From positions 1 to 50,041 of the forward strand of contig CALAML010000135.1 in NCBI GenBank assembly GCA_937925845.1: DNA of 50,041 nt. Direction: 5' to 3'. The notes beneath the pieces were generated by a model. It did no database searches. It was not told where the DNA came from and worked only from the letters and a program-made list of their open reading frames with translations. The stretch comes from an uncultured Acidimicrobiales bacterium. GTDB lineage: Bacteria > Actinomycetota > Acidimicrobiia > Acidimicrobiales > CALAML01. A program made the translations under genes and the position numbers. Of the stretch, positions 16,797 through 24,931 are shown piece after piece. Numbering within the stretch: the stretch's first letter is position 1; every line of letters begins with the position of its first letter.

Positions 16797-18229
16797 GCGA
16801 GCAAGACCACTCCACTCCTGCGGCCGAGCCGCCCACACTGGTGATCGGGCTGGGTGTCGCGGGCGCTGCGGTGGTCCGGGCCCTCACCAGCCGGGGTGAA
16901 GAGGTGATTGTGGTGGAGGATCGGCCGACCGATGCGCATCGGGAGCTGGCCGCTCAGCTCGGCGTCTCGCTGGTCGAGGCCCCGAATGGAGACACGCTCA
17001 CGGAGCTGGTGGAGGCCAGCTTTGTGGTGGTGCCGTCCCCGGGGGTGCCGGAGGCCCATCCCGTTTTCGGGTTGGCTGCCGAGGCCGACAAACAAATCCT
17101 CAGTGAGTTCGACCTGGCCTCGGTCTGGGACCATCGCCCGATCATCGCCATCACCGGAACCGACGGCAAGACCACAGTCACCACGCTGGTGACCGACATG
17201 TTGAACGAGGGTGGGCTCACCGCAGTGGCGGCCGGCAACACCGACGTGCCGTTGGTGACCGCCATCGAAGACATCAACGCCGAAGTATTTGTGGTCGAGG
17301 CCTCGTCGTTCCGGCTCAGCTCGTGTCGGGAGTTTGCTCCCGGTGTGGCCGTCTGGCTCAACTTTTCGCCCGACCATCTCGATGTGCACAGCTCGCTGGA
17401 GAGCTACGAGCAGGCCAAGGCCCGGGTATGGACCGGCCAGAGTCCTTCGGCGCTCGCGGTCGGCAACGCCGATGATGCGGTGGTGGCCCGCCACCTCGAC
17501 GAGGCTCCGGGTCGTCGGCAACGATTCTCGCTCACCGATACCGAAGCCGACTATCACGTCGATGGTGATCGGCTGATGGGCCCGCGCGGGGCGCTGCCGG
17601 TCGCGGTCTCCGAGCTGCCCCGGCACCACCCTCACGACCTGGCCAACGCCCTGGCCGCCTGGGCTGCGGTCGCCGATCTGGGAGTGCCCGACGCCGCCGT
17701 AGCCGGGGTTCTGCGGAGCTTCACCGGCCTGGCCCATCGCGTCGAGGAGGTCGGCCAACTGGCCGGCATCACCTTTGTGAACGACTCGAAGGCCACGGTG
17801 CCCCATGCCGCCCTTGCCGCGGTCGCGGCATTCGATTCGGTCGTGCTGATCGCCGGAGGCCGCAACAAGGGGCTGGATCTGGGCGAGATGGCCGAGGCCG
17901 TCAACGTCACCAGTTTGGTCGGGGTGGTTGCCATCGGCGATGCCGCAGATGAGGTGGCGACCGTCTTTAAAGACCTTGTGCCGGTGCGGCTAGCCGAGTC
18001 GATGCCGGAGGCGATCCTTGCCGCGCAGGGGATGGCCGACACCGGCGACGTGGTCTTGCTCTCGCCAGGCTGCGCCTCCTTCGACTGGTACGGCTCCTAT
18101 GGCGAGCGGGGTGACCACTTCCGGTCGATCGTTGAGCGGCTGATGGCCGGCGATGCCAGCGCGCTGAGCGAACCAACCGATCCCCCCACTCCAAATTCCC
18201 CCAGTCCAGGAGACCCCGACCCGTCGTGA
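16793..18229 (+). CDS. murD: UDP-MurNAc-L-alanine:D-glutamate ligase MurD
   Basis: A 478-residue Mur ligase that adds D-glutamate to UDP-MurNAc-L-Ala in the cytosol. A Rossmann start GLGVAGAA is near residue 19, the ATP loop TGTDGKTTVT at 121-130, and NFSPDHLDVH and the MurD-type FVNDSKATVPH follow. ATG 16793 is the start because it overlaps the mraY stop and precedes the Rossmann strand by about 14 residues. The open frame continues upstream into mraY but out of its frame. The C-terminal 25 residues (Pro/Ser/Thr) are probably disordered. It overlaps ftsW by GTGA. Confidence 0.95.
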   Translation: MSEQDHSTPAAEPPTLVIGLGVAGAAVVRALTSRGEEVIVVEDRPTDAHRELAAQLGVSLVEAPNGDTLTELVEASFVVVPSPGVPEAHPVFGLAAEADKQILSEFDLASVWDHRPIIAITGTDGKTTVTTLVTDMLNEGGLTAVAAGNTDVPLVTAIEDINAEVFVVEASSFRLSSCREFAPGVAVWLNFSPDHLDVHSSLESYEQAKARVWTGQSPSALAVGNADDAVVARHLDEAPGRRQRFSLTDTEADYHVDGDRLMGPRGALPVAVSELPRHHPHDLANALAAWAAVADLGVPDAAVAGVLRSFTGLAHRVEEVGQLAGITFVNDSKATVPHAALAAVAAFDSVVLIAGGRNKGLDLGEMAEAVNVTSLVGVVAIGDAADEVATVFKDLVPVRLAESMPEAILAAQGMADTGDVVLLSPGCASFDWYGSYGERGDHFRSIVERLMAGDASALSEPTDPPTPNSPSPGDPDPS

Positions 18230-19671
18230 CCGTTCTTGGGAACCTTCGACAAAGCCTCGGCCTCGAGGCCGACAACCGGGGGGCCGAAGCGCGCTCGAAG
18301 CCGACCGCGACCAAAGAACGCAGGCCGAAACCGAGACGCGGCCAACCCGCGGCGGCTCGGGAACGGGCTCAGTCGGCCCGCACCAAACGGCCACGGCACG
18401 CCCACGCCCTGTTCCTCACCTTGTTTGGCATTGTGTTATCGCTGACCGTCTTTGGTCTGATGATGGTGCTGAGTTCGTCGTCGGTGGTGTCGCTGCGCGA
18501 GAACGGCCACATCTGGGGCGTGTTCAACAAGCAGTTCATCTGGGCCGGGTGCGGCAGCATCGCCATGGTTGTGGTGATGCAGACCCCGTACCGGATGTGG
18601 CGCAAGCTGGCCATGCCGTTGCTGATCGCCAGCATCATCGCCCTGGTGTTGCTGCTGTTACCGATACCGGGGCTGCGCCACACGGTGAACGGCTCGACTC
18701 GTTGGCTCGGGCTCGGGATCTTTATCTTCCAGCCGTCGGAGGTGGCCAAGCTGGCCGCGGTGCTCTTTACCTCGGATCTGTTGAGCCGTCGGATGAGTCG
18801 GATGGATGACTGGCGTCAGACGCTGCGACCGGTACTGATGGTGACCGGTCTGTTGTGTGCCCTGATCGTGGTCGAGCCGGACCTTGGTACTTCGGTGGTG
18901 TTGGCTGGCATCGTCGGGGTGATGTTGTTTGTGGCCGGTATCCGCCTGGCGCCCCTGGCCGGCATCTCCGTGGCTGGTCTGGGACTCGTCTTTGCCTTGG
19001 CGGCATCGGCCGACTACCGGCGGCGACGGCTCGTGGGCGTGTGGGATCCATGGGACGACGTCTTTGGTACCGACCAACAGACGATTCAAGCGCTGGTTGG
19101 CATCGCCAACGGTGGCACCACCGGCTCCGGGCTCGGGGCCAGTCGAGTGAAGTGGCAGTACCTGCCGGAGGCCCACAGCGATTTTATTTTCGCCATCATC
19201 GCTGAGGAGACCGGGCTGTTGGGTGCGGTCGTGGTGATCAGCCTCTTCCTCGGCATCGGCATCTTCGGCACCCAGACCGCGCTGCGGGCCCCAGACCCGT
19301 TTGGCACCCTGCTGGCGGCCGGGGTCACCGCGTGGATTCTGCTGCAGGCACTGATCAACCTGGCCACCGTGGTTGGCGTGGTGCCGATCACTGGCGTGAC
19401 CCTGCCGTTTGTGTCGGCTGGTGGTTCGTCGCTGGTGGTGATGATGGTCGCGGCCGGGATCCTGCTCAGCATCGCCCGCGATACCCGTCCGAGCCGGGGC
19501 AGAAGAAAAGCCAAGCGCAAAGCTCGCAACCAACGCCTCACCCAGGCGGCGGAAGCCAAGAGAAAAGCCCAGCAAGAACGGGCCAAGCTCCGGGAAGAAG
19601 CCAACAAACCAGAAGAACCGGTCTACATAGACCTTACCGATACAAAAGAACCGGCAAACAGCGGCGTCTAA
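18226..19671 (+). CDS. ftsW: Septal peptidoglycan polymerase FtsW
   Basis: A 481-residue SEDS-family membrane glycosyltransferase that polymerises lipid II at the septum with FtsI. A basic cytoplasmic tail of about 60 residues comes first, then about ten membrane segments. Conserved pieces are NGSTRWLGLGIFIFQPSEVAK, the VEPDLGTS stretch, LPEAHSDFIFAIIAEE and FVSAGGSS. The last 60 residues are a highly charged Lys/Arg/Glu helix in the cytoplasm. GTG 18226 overlaps the murD stop. RodA is the main alternative, but the dcw position favours FtsW. Confidence 0.93.
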   Translation: MTVLGNLRQSLGLEADNRGAEARSKPTATKERRPKPRRGQPAAARERAQSARTKRPRHAHALFLTLFGIVLSLTVFGLMMVLSSSSVVSLRENGHIWGVFNKQFIWAGCGSIAMVVVMQTPYRMWRKLAMPLLIASIIALVLLLLPIPGLRHTVNGSTRWLGLGIFIFQPSEVAKLAAVLFTSDLLSRRMSRMDDWRQTLRPVLMVTGLLCALIVVEPDLGTSVVLAGIVGVMLFVAGIRLAPLAGISVAGLGLVFALAASADYRRRRLVGVWDPWDDVFGTDQQTIQALVGIANGGTTGSGLGASRVKWQYLPEAHSDFIFAIIAEETGLLGAVVVISLFLGIGIFGTQTALRAPDPFGTLLAAGVTAWILLQALINLATVVGVVPITGVTLPFVSAGGSSLVVMMVAAGILLSIARDTRPSRGRRKAKRKARNQRLTQAAEAKRKAQQERAKLREEANKPEEPVYIDLTDTKEPANSGV

Positions 19672-19904
19672 CCAACGAAGACGTAACGTCCCAAGACCGC
19701 CCGAGCATGCGATCATGCCCTCCAGGGCATGCGAGCCAGAGAGCAGACAAGCGCCTCCGTGGCGCCAGAACGGCCGTGCGGAGCACGGTGCAACGGCGAG
19801 ACGACGCAACCAACCCCTCAAAGAAAAGAAAAAGTTGCCGACCTTGCCATCACTCTTTGGTGGGCATTTGGTAGATCTGGACCGGAGCGGACCCACCCCG
19901 CGAC
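19672..19904. other. Intergenic region with three consecutive hairpins
   Basis: Between ftsW and murG (233 bases) lie three tight hairpins: CATGCCC/GGGCATG with loop TCCA (19714-19731), GCGCC/GGCGC with a 5-base loop (19751-19765), and CCGTGC/GCACGG with loop GGA (19774-19788). No T-run follows, so they do not look like intrinsic terminators. A purine-rich stretch follows at about 19819-19835. They may be RNA processing or stability elements. Confidence 0.5.
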
Positions 19905-21113
19905 ATGCTTTCCCGGTTTCTTTGGCCAGTCAGGACCGCTTTGGTACCCCAGCAAGATTCCCCCCCGTTGTCGTCTGATCCCCGCGCCGTCTGGCTGATG
20001 GTTGCCGGTGGCGGAACCGCGGGACATCTCACCCCGGGTCTGGCGGTGGCGGGCGAGTTGCTTGAGCGCGGCCACGATCGGGACTCGATTGTGTTTGTCG
20101 GCAGCGCGAGGGGGCTTGAAGCCCGGCTGGTGCCAGAGGCCGGTTACGAGGCGGTGCTGTTGCCGGGACGCGGTATTCAACGTCGCCTCACCAAGGACAA
20201 CCTCGGCGCCATCAAAGGGCTGATTCAAGCCTTTGGTCAGGCGCATCGGTTGTTGGGTGAGCGTCGACCGCAGGTGGTGTTGTGCCTCGGCGGTTACGCC
20301 AGTGTGGCCACCGCGTTGTCGGCGGTGCTGCGTCGAGTGCCGGTGGTGATCACCGAACAAAATGCCCGGGCCGGGTTGGCCAACCGGCTGATCGGTCGTT
20401 TCGCCAAGGCTGCGGCGGTGCCGTTTGCCGAGACCGATCTGCCCCGCGCCATCGTCACCGGCAACCCGGTGCGCGGCGACATCCTCACGGTGGATCGCAC
20501 CCGCGACGCCAAAGCGGCGCGTGACGAGTTGGACCTGCCCGCTGATCGCACCGTGATCAGCGTGTTCTCGGGTTCGCTTGGTTCCCGCACCATCAACGAG
20601 GCGGTGCTGGGGGTGCTTGAGCGGTTGGCCGATCGCAGCGATCTGGCGATTCGCCATGTGGTGGGCGAGCGCGACTGGGATCAGCTTGAGGAGCGGGTGC
20701 CTCCGCTCCCTGGCGACGGCCTGTTCTATCAGCCGGTCCGCTACGAGAGCCGAATGGATTTGCTCTATGCGGCCAGCGATCTGGCCCTGACCCGCGCTGG
20801 CGGGTCGACGGTGGCCGAGTTGGCGGTGGTGGGCTTGCCGGCGATTCTGGTGCCGTTCCCCACTGCTCCTCGCGACCATCAAACCGCAAACGGAGCTGCG
20901 CTCGCCGACCGAGGTGCCGCTGTGCTGGTGGCCGACGATGAGTTGACCGCCGAGCGGCTCCACAGCCTGATCGAGGAACTGGGTGTTCCGGAGCGTCTGG
21001 CGGCGATGAGCGATGCCGCGGCTGGTTTGGGGTATCCGGATGCTGCGGCCGCAGTGGCCGATCTGGTGACCGACCACGCCACCGAGTCGCCAGCCCTCGA
21101 CAACACACCATGA
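19905..21113 (+). CDS. murG: Lipid II synthase MurG
   Basis: A 402-residue peripheral membrane glycosyltransferase that adds GlcNAc from UDP-GlcNAc to lipid I. The glycine loop GGGTAGHLTPG is at residues 35-45, GGYASV and ITEQNARAGLANRL follow, then the donor-site TRAGGSTVAELAVVGLPAILVPFP. ATG 19905 gives a 30-residue extension before the first strand. The in-frame ATG at 19998 (residue 32) would start right before the glycine loop and is too short for the usual first strand, so the upstream start or a nearby non-ATG codon is preferred. GGAG at 19884-19887 is rather far. It overlaps murC by ATGA. Confidence 0.92.
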   Translation: MLSRFLWPVRTALVPQQDSPPLSSDPRAVWLMVAGGGTAGHLTPGLAVAGELLERGHDRDSIVFVGSARGLEARLVPEAGYEAVLLPGRGIQRRLTKDNLGAIKGLIQAFGQAHRLLGERRPQVVLCLGGYASVATALSAVLRRVPVVITEQNARAGLANRLIGRFAKAAAVPFAETDLPRAIVTGNPVRGDILTVDRTRDAKAARDELDLPADRTVISVFSGSLGSRTINEAVLGVLERLADRSDLAIRHVVGERDWDQLEERVPPLPGDGLFYQPVRYESRMDLLYAASDLALTRAGGSTVAELAVVGLPAILVPFPTAPRDHQTANGAALADRGAAVLVADDELTAERLHSLIEELGVPERLAAMSDAAAGLGYPDAAAAVADLVTDHATESPALDNTP

Positions 21114-22603
21114 CCGCTTCGGAGGCTGGCATCGAACCGGGTATGGCCCCCGACCTGAGCGGTCCGCGAGCGATTCATCTGATCGGTATCGGCGGCACCG
21201 GCATGCGGGCCATCGCCACCGTGCTGGCCGAGCAGGGCCATCGGGTGAGCGGTTCCGATGCTGCGGATTCCGAGGTGCTCGATCGGTTGCGGAGCCTCGG
21301 CGTTGATGCCTGGGCTGGCCATCAACCCCAACGAATGGCCGACGTCGACTACGTTGCCCACTCCACCGCGGTTCCGGAAACCGATGCCGAACGGGTCGCC
21401 GCGACCGAGGCCGGCGTGCCGGTGCTGTGCCGGGCTGATCTGCTGGCCGCCATGACCCGGCTGCGCCCGACCATCGCCATCGCCGGTACCCACGGCAAGA
21501 CCACCACGTCATCGCTGCTGGCCCACACGCTGCGTCACGCCGATCTTGACCCGTCGTTTGTGATCGGCGCCGAGTTGGCCGACATCGGTACCGGTGCCCG
21601 CTGGGGGAGCGGGGAGTGGTTTGTGGTTGAGGCCGACGAGAGCGATTCCACCTTCTTGGCTCTGGATCGGGCCTGGTCGGTAGTGACGAACATCGAGGCT
21701 GATCACCTTTCCCATCACGGCACGTTCGAGGCACTGGTTGCGGCCTTTGATCGTTTCGCCGCCGGTACCAGCCACGGCGTGGTGGTGTGTGTCGACGATG
21801 AGCACAGTGCCGCCCTGGCCACCCGTATCGATGCCATCACCTACGGCACCTCGCCACACGCCACGTACCGCGTGCACGGGGTGGAGCCGAACGCAAGAGG
21901 CGTCCGCTTCCTGATCGATGCCCCGAACCACCCGTCGACTCTGGTCGATCTGCCGATGCCGGGCGACCACAATGTGGCCAACGCGGCCGCCGCTTTTGCC
22001 GTGGCTATGGAAATCGGTGTTGACCGCGAGGTTGCCGCCGCCGGCTTGAGCAGTTTCGCCGGTGTCGCTCGGCGGTTCGAACACCGTGGCGAGGCCAACG
22101 GCATTACCTACGTGGACGATTACGCCCACCTGCCCACCGAGGTCGCGGCGGCCATCGAGGCAGCCCAGTCCGGGCCGTGGGACCGGGTGGTTGCCACCTT
22201 CCAACCCCATCGCTTTACCCGTACCCGGGACCTGTGGCAGGACTTCACCGATGCGTTTGTCGGGGTTGATCAGTTGGTGCTGTGTGGGATCTACACCGCT
22301 GGCGAGGCGCCGATCGACGGCGTGACCGGCTCGTTGTTGGCTGACGCGGTTTCGGGGGCCCATCCCGAACAGCCGTTGACCTATGTTGAGACCCTCGATG
22401 AGGTCGAGGCCCATCTCGCCGCCGAGTTACGTCCGGGGGATCTCTGTTTGACCCTCGGAGCCGGGGATCTGACCACGATGGCCGATCGACTTTTGGCCCG
22501 TACCGATCCGCCGGGCTCGGTCCCGTCGGTGGAACTGCGGGCCGGCGAGGGCCGGGGTCCATCCGCGGGATCCCGGAGTGGGTCGACCAATCTGATTCGG
22601 TGA
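21110..22603 (+). CDS. murC: UDP-MurNAc:L-alanine ligase MurC
   Basis: A 497-residue Mur ligase that adds the first L-alanine to UDP-MurNAc. The Rossmann motif IGIGGTGM is at 25-32, the ATP loop AGTHGKTTT at 125-133, and VEADESDSTFL and FQPHRFTRTRDL are family hallmarks. The C-terminal domain loop reads DDYAHLPTE, with Leu341 where MurC proteins usually have a second histidine. The last 30 residues are Gly/Ser-rich. ATG 21110 overlaps murG, and the stop overlaps the GTG of murB. Confidence 0.95.
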   Translation: MTASEAGIEPGMAPDLSGPRAIHLIGIGGTGMRAIATVLAEQGHRVSGSDAADSEVLDRLRSLGVDAWAGHQPQRMADVDYVAHSTAVPETDAERVAATEAGVPVLCRADLLAAMTRLRPTIAIAGTHGKTTTSSLLAHTLRHADLDPSFVIGAELADIGTGARWGSGEWFVVEADESDSTFLALDRAWSVVTNIEADHLSHHGTFEALVAAFDRFAAGTSHGVVVCVDDEHSAALATRIDAITYGTSPHATYRVHGVEPNARGVRFLIDAPNHPSTLVDLPMPGDHNVANAAAAFAVAMEIGVDREVAAAGLSSFAGVARRFEHRGEANGITYVDDYAHLPTEVAAAIEAAQSGPWDRVVATFQPHRFTRTRDLWQDFTDAFVGVDQLVLCGIYTAGEAPIDGVTGSLLADAVSGAHPEQPLTYVETLDEVEAHLAAELRPGDLCLTLGAGDLTTMADRLLARTDPPGSVPSVELRAGEGRGPSAGSRSGSTNLIR

Positions 22604-23577
22604 GCACGGCACCACAGAATTCAGCCCCCAAGAACTCTGAGAGAGCGGCCCGCCTGCGCCTGGCTGAGGAGCAGTTGGGGGACCGGGCCCGAACCGGGGT
22701 TTCGATCGGAGCGCTGACGACCTATCGAGTCGGCGGTACCGCCGCCCTCTTTGTCGAGGTGCACAACGATGCCGATTTGGCTGCGGTCTCGGCCGCGGTC
22801 AAGGCCAGCGGCGTCGACACGCTGCTGGTGGGTAAGGGGTCGAACCTGTTGGTTCGCGATGGCGGTTTCGCCGGCCTGGCCGTGATGTTGACCGGATTTG
22901 ATGCCATCGCTATTCCCGAAGAGGCCATAGAGCCGGGGGCGCCTGGCTCTCCGGTGCTCGTGCGGGCCGAGGCCATGGCTTCACTGCCCGTGGTGGCCCG
23001 CAAGACCGCGGCACGGGGTCTGACCGGCTTTGAGTGGGCCGTTGGGGTGCCGGGTTCGATTGGCGGGGCGGTTCGGATGAACGCCGGCGGCCATGGGAGT
23101 GATATGGCGGCGGCGCTGACCCGCATCCGCCGATGGACCCTCTCGACCGGCGAAGATGAAGTGGTGTCGGCGTTCGATCTTGACCTCTCCTACCGCAGTT
23201 CCAATGTCACCCCCGATCACGTCGTGGTGTGGGCCGAACTTGAGCTGGCGGTGGGTGATGCAGAGCGTTCCGGCAAGGAACTGAAGGAGATCGTGCGCTG
23301 GCGCCGGGCCAACCAGCCCGGTGGCCAAAACGCTGGCTCGGTCTTCACCAACCCACCCGACGATTCGGCGGGGCGGTTGATCGACGCTGCCGGTTGTAAG
23401 GGTTTGCGCCATGGGTCTGCTGAGGTGTCCACCAAGCACGCCAACTTCATCCAGGCGGACGAGGGTGGTTCCGCCGATGACATCTTGGAGTTGATGGCGC
23501 AGGTCCAAAGCCGGGTGCAGGACTCCTTCGGTGTTGCTTTGCATGCCGAGACCCGGGTGGTCGGCGAGCCTCGATGA
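22600..23577 (+). CDS. murB: UDP-N-acetylenolpyruvoylglucosamine reductase MurB
   Basis: A 325-residue FAD enzyme that reduces enolpyruvyl-UDP-GlcNAc to UDP-MurNAc with NADPH. TTYRVGGTA, LLVGKGSNLLVRD and GVPGSIGGAVRMNAGGHG form the FAD-binding domain. QNAGSVFTNPPDDSAGRLIDAAG carries the catalytic serine of the NAGSxFxNP motif, and STKHANFIQ completes the fold. GTG 22600 makes a GTGA overlap with murC; the stop overlaps ftsQ by ATGA. The first 20 residues are a polar extension. Confidence 0.95.
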   Translation: MSTAPQNSAPKNSERAARLRLAEEQLGDRARTGVSIGALTTYRVGGTAALFVEVHNDADLAAVSAAVKASGVDTLLVGKGSNLLVRDGGFAGLAVMLTGFDAIAIPEEAIEPGAPGSPVLVRAEAMASLPVVARKTAARGLTGFEWAVGVPGSIGGAVRMNAGGHGSDMAAALTRIRRWTLSTGEDEVVSAFDLDLSYRSSNVTPDHVVVWAELELAVGDAERSGKELKEIVRWRRANQPGGQNAGSVFTNPPDDSAGRLIDAAGCKGLRHGSAEVSTKHANFIQADEGGSADDILELMAQVQSRVQDSFGVALHAETRVVGEPR

Positions 23578-24611
23578 CCGAGTTGCACGATCCGTCGAAC
23601 CAGAGCGATCCCTCGGACCACCGGCCCGCTTCGGCCCGGCCGGGTGCGGCTGGTGGTACCGCCACCGCAGTGCTCTCCGAGCGGCCGCCACGACCTGGAA
23701 GCCCCGACGATGACGCAGTCGTCATCGAGCTCCGGCCCCGAGTGACTCCCGAGCGGACCGAGCGCCCGGAGCGTCGGGATCCCACGCCACGAACAGAGCA
23801 ACGTGAGTATTCGCCGGCCGAGATGGCGGCCCGGTTGGGCCGACCGAACGTGCCGGTCGATCCGCGGATGGCGGCCCGTCGGGCCGATGTGCGAAGCGAG
23901 CGCCGGCGTCGCCGGATGCGTCGGGCCGCGTGGGCCGGTATGCCTTTGTTATTGCTCTGTGGTCTGTTTGCCTTGACCCGGTCTTCGTTGCTCGATGTCG
24001 ACCGCATCGATGTGCGTGGTGCGGAAAACACCTCCCGGCAGGCGGTCCTGGCTGCGGCCTCGGTCGATCGGGGCCATCCGATGACCGATGTCGATTTGCG
24101 AGGTGCCCGAAATCAGATCGCCGAGTTGCCGTGGGTTGCTGAAGTGTCGGTGCAGCGACGCTGGCCGGGACGGATTCAGGTCGATCTGGTCGAGCGGGAG
24201 GCGGTGGCCTCACTCAAGGCCGATGACGGGTCGTGGTATCTGGTTGATGCTGAGGGGTTTGCCACCGCGCGGGCGGTGCGCCCGGCGCCTGGGCTTACCT
24301 CGGTGCCCGGGTTTGACCGACCGATCACCGTGGGCGAGGTCATCGACCGTGATGGCCAGGCTCTGGTGACCGTGGCTTCATCGCTGCCTCGAATCATTAA
24401 GCGCGATACCGACCAGGTCTCGGTCTCGACCGAGGTTGGGGTCGAGTTGGTGATGGGCTCGATTCGGGTGCTGGTGGGGTCCGATGATGATCTGGATCTC
24501 AAGATGATTGCGCTGAGTGCGGTGTTGGATCAGGTCGACATGGCAGACGTTTGTGCGGTCGATGTTCGCGTACCTGATTTTCCGGCAGTGAAACGGGACA
24601 GTTGTCCCTGA
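23574..24611 (+). CDS. ftsQ: Cell division protein FtsQ (POTRA domain)
   Basis: A 345-residue bitopic division protein. A charged cytoplasmic tail of about 115 residues, rich in Pro and Arg, ends in an arginine cluster just before the membrane helix (119-136). A POTRA domain follows, with LLDVDRIDVRGAENTSRQAV and LPWVAEVSVQRRWPGRIQVDLVER-type strands (about 139-210), and then the FtsQ beta domain. FtsQ binds FtsL and FtsB and holds the septal synthase complex. ATG 23574 overlaps the murB stop. It is the last gene before the 320-base ftsZ leader region. Confidence 0.93.
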   Translation: MTELHDPSNQSDPSDHRPASARPGAAGGTATAVLSERPPRPGSPDDDAVVIELRPRVTPERTERPERRDPTPRTEQREYSPAEMAARLGRPNVPVDPRMAARRADVRSERRRRRMRRAAWAGMPLLLLCGLFALTRSSLLDVDRIDVRGAENTSRQAVLAAASVDRGHPMTDVDLRGARNQIAELPWVAEVSVQRRWPGRIQVDLVEREAVASLKADDGSWYLVDAEGFATARAVRPAPGLTSVPGFDRPITVGEVIDRDGQALVTVASSLPRIIKRDTDQVSVSTEVGVELVMGSIRVLVGSDDDLDLKMIALSAVLDQVDMADVCAVDVRVPDFPAVKRDSCP

Positions 24612-24675
24612 AAAGGCAGCAAAAAGCTCCCTCGCGGCGCTGGCGTGGTCACAATGCGTGCTGTCAGGCCAGGGA

Positions 24676-24694
24676 GTCGCTCACCGTGAGCGAC
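24676..24694. promoter_or_regulatory. 19-base dyad upstream of the ftsZ promoter
   Basis: GTCGCTCAC, one base, GTGAGCGAC: a perfect 9-bp dyad around position 24685, ending 16 bases before the candidate -35 box. It is symmetric enough for a dimeric regulator and could also form a hairpin in readthrough RNA from ftsQ. Confidence 0.5.
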
Positions 24695-24710
24695 GGGGCG
24701 CATGTCGTGG

Positions 24711-24739
24711 TTGAATCACATCGTTGCGCGCACTAGGTT
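24711..24739 (+). promoter_or_regulatory. Candidate ftsZ promoter
   Basis: TTGAAT (24711-24716), 17 bases, TAGGTT (24734-24739). It has the correct spacing and four matches of six in the -35 box. Transcription would start near 24746 and give a leader of about 186 bases. Confidence 0.5.
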
Positions 24740-24745
24740 CACACC

Positions 24746-24931
24746 GCACCGCGCGAGGCCCTTGCCTAAAGGCTCCGATGCAGGAACCCCCCGGCAATCG
24801 TTCGCAAAACTAGCGGTGTAGAAGAGGCAACGGGTGTACCCCGAGCCTCATAGCCCAAACATGCGCCCCAGGGTGCGCCTGCGGATTCACTATCCGTAGT
24901 TTTTGACGAGCGGTGGAGGAATAGACGACAC
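24746..24931 (+). ncRNA. Candidate structured 5' leader RNA of ftsZ
   Basis: After the candidate promoter the RNA can form a nested stem: GAGGC with GCCTC (24823-24827 and 24844-24848), enclosing GGGT (24832-24835) with ACCC (24838-24841). A GCGC/GCGC stem (24863-24878) follows, then an intrinsic terminator and the ftsZ ribosome site (GGAGG, 24915-24919). GCAGG at 24780-24784 could pair with CCTGC at 24878-24882, which covers part of the terminator's left arm and would be an antiterminator. I compared it by memory with the c-di-AMP, SAM, c-di-GMP, TPP, cobalamin, glycine and fluoride classes and found no fit. Confidence 0.5.
24879..24904 (+). terminator. Intrinsic terminator in front of ftsZ
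   Basis: CTGCGGAT (24879-24886), loop TCACT, ATCCGTAG (24892-24899), then TTTTT (24900-24904). The stem has 8 bp including one G-U pair. It stands only 27 bases before the ftsZ ATG and lies inside the transcript that must carry ftsZ, so it is better read as an attenuator than as a plain end of ftsQ. Confidence 0.7.

Noticed and set aside
24746-24904. Known riboswitch (c-di-AMP, SAM-IV, c-di-GMP, fluoride, TPP, cobalamin) before ftsZ
   Set aside because: Core motifs recalled for these classes do not line up; only short local similarities were found.
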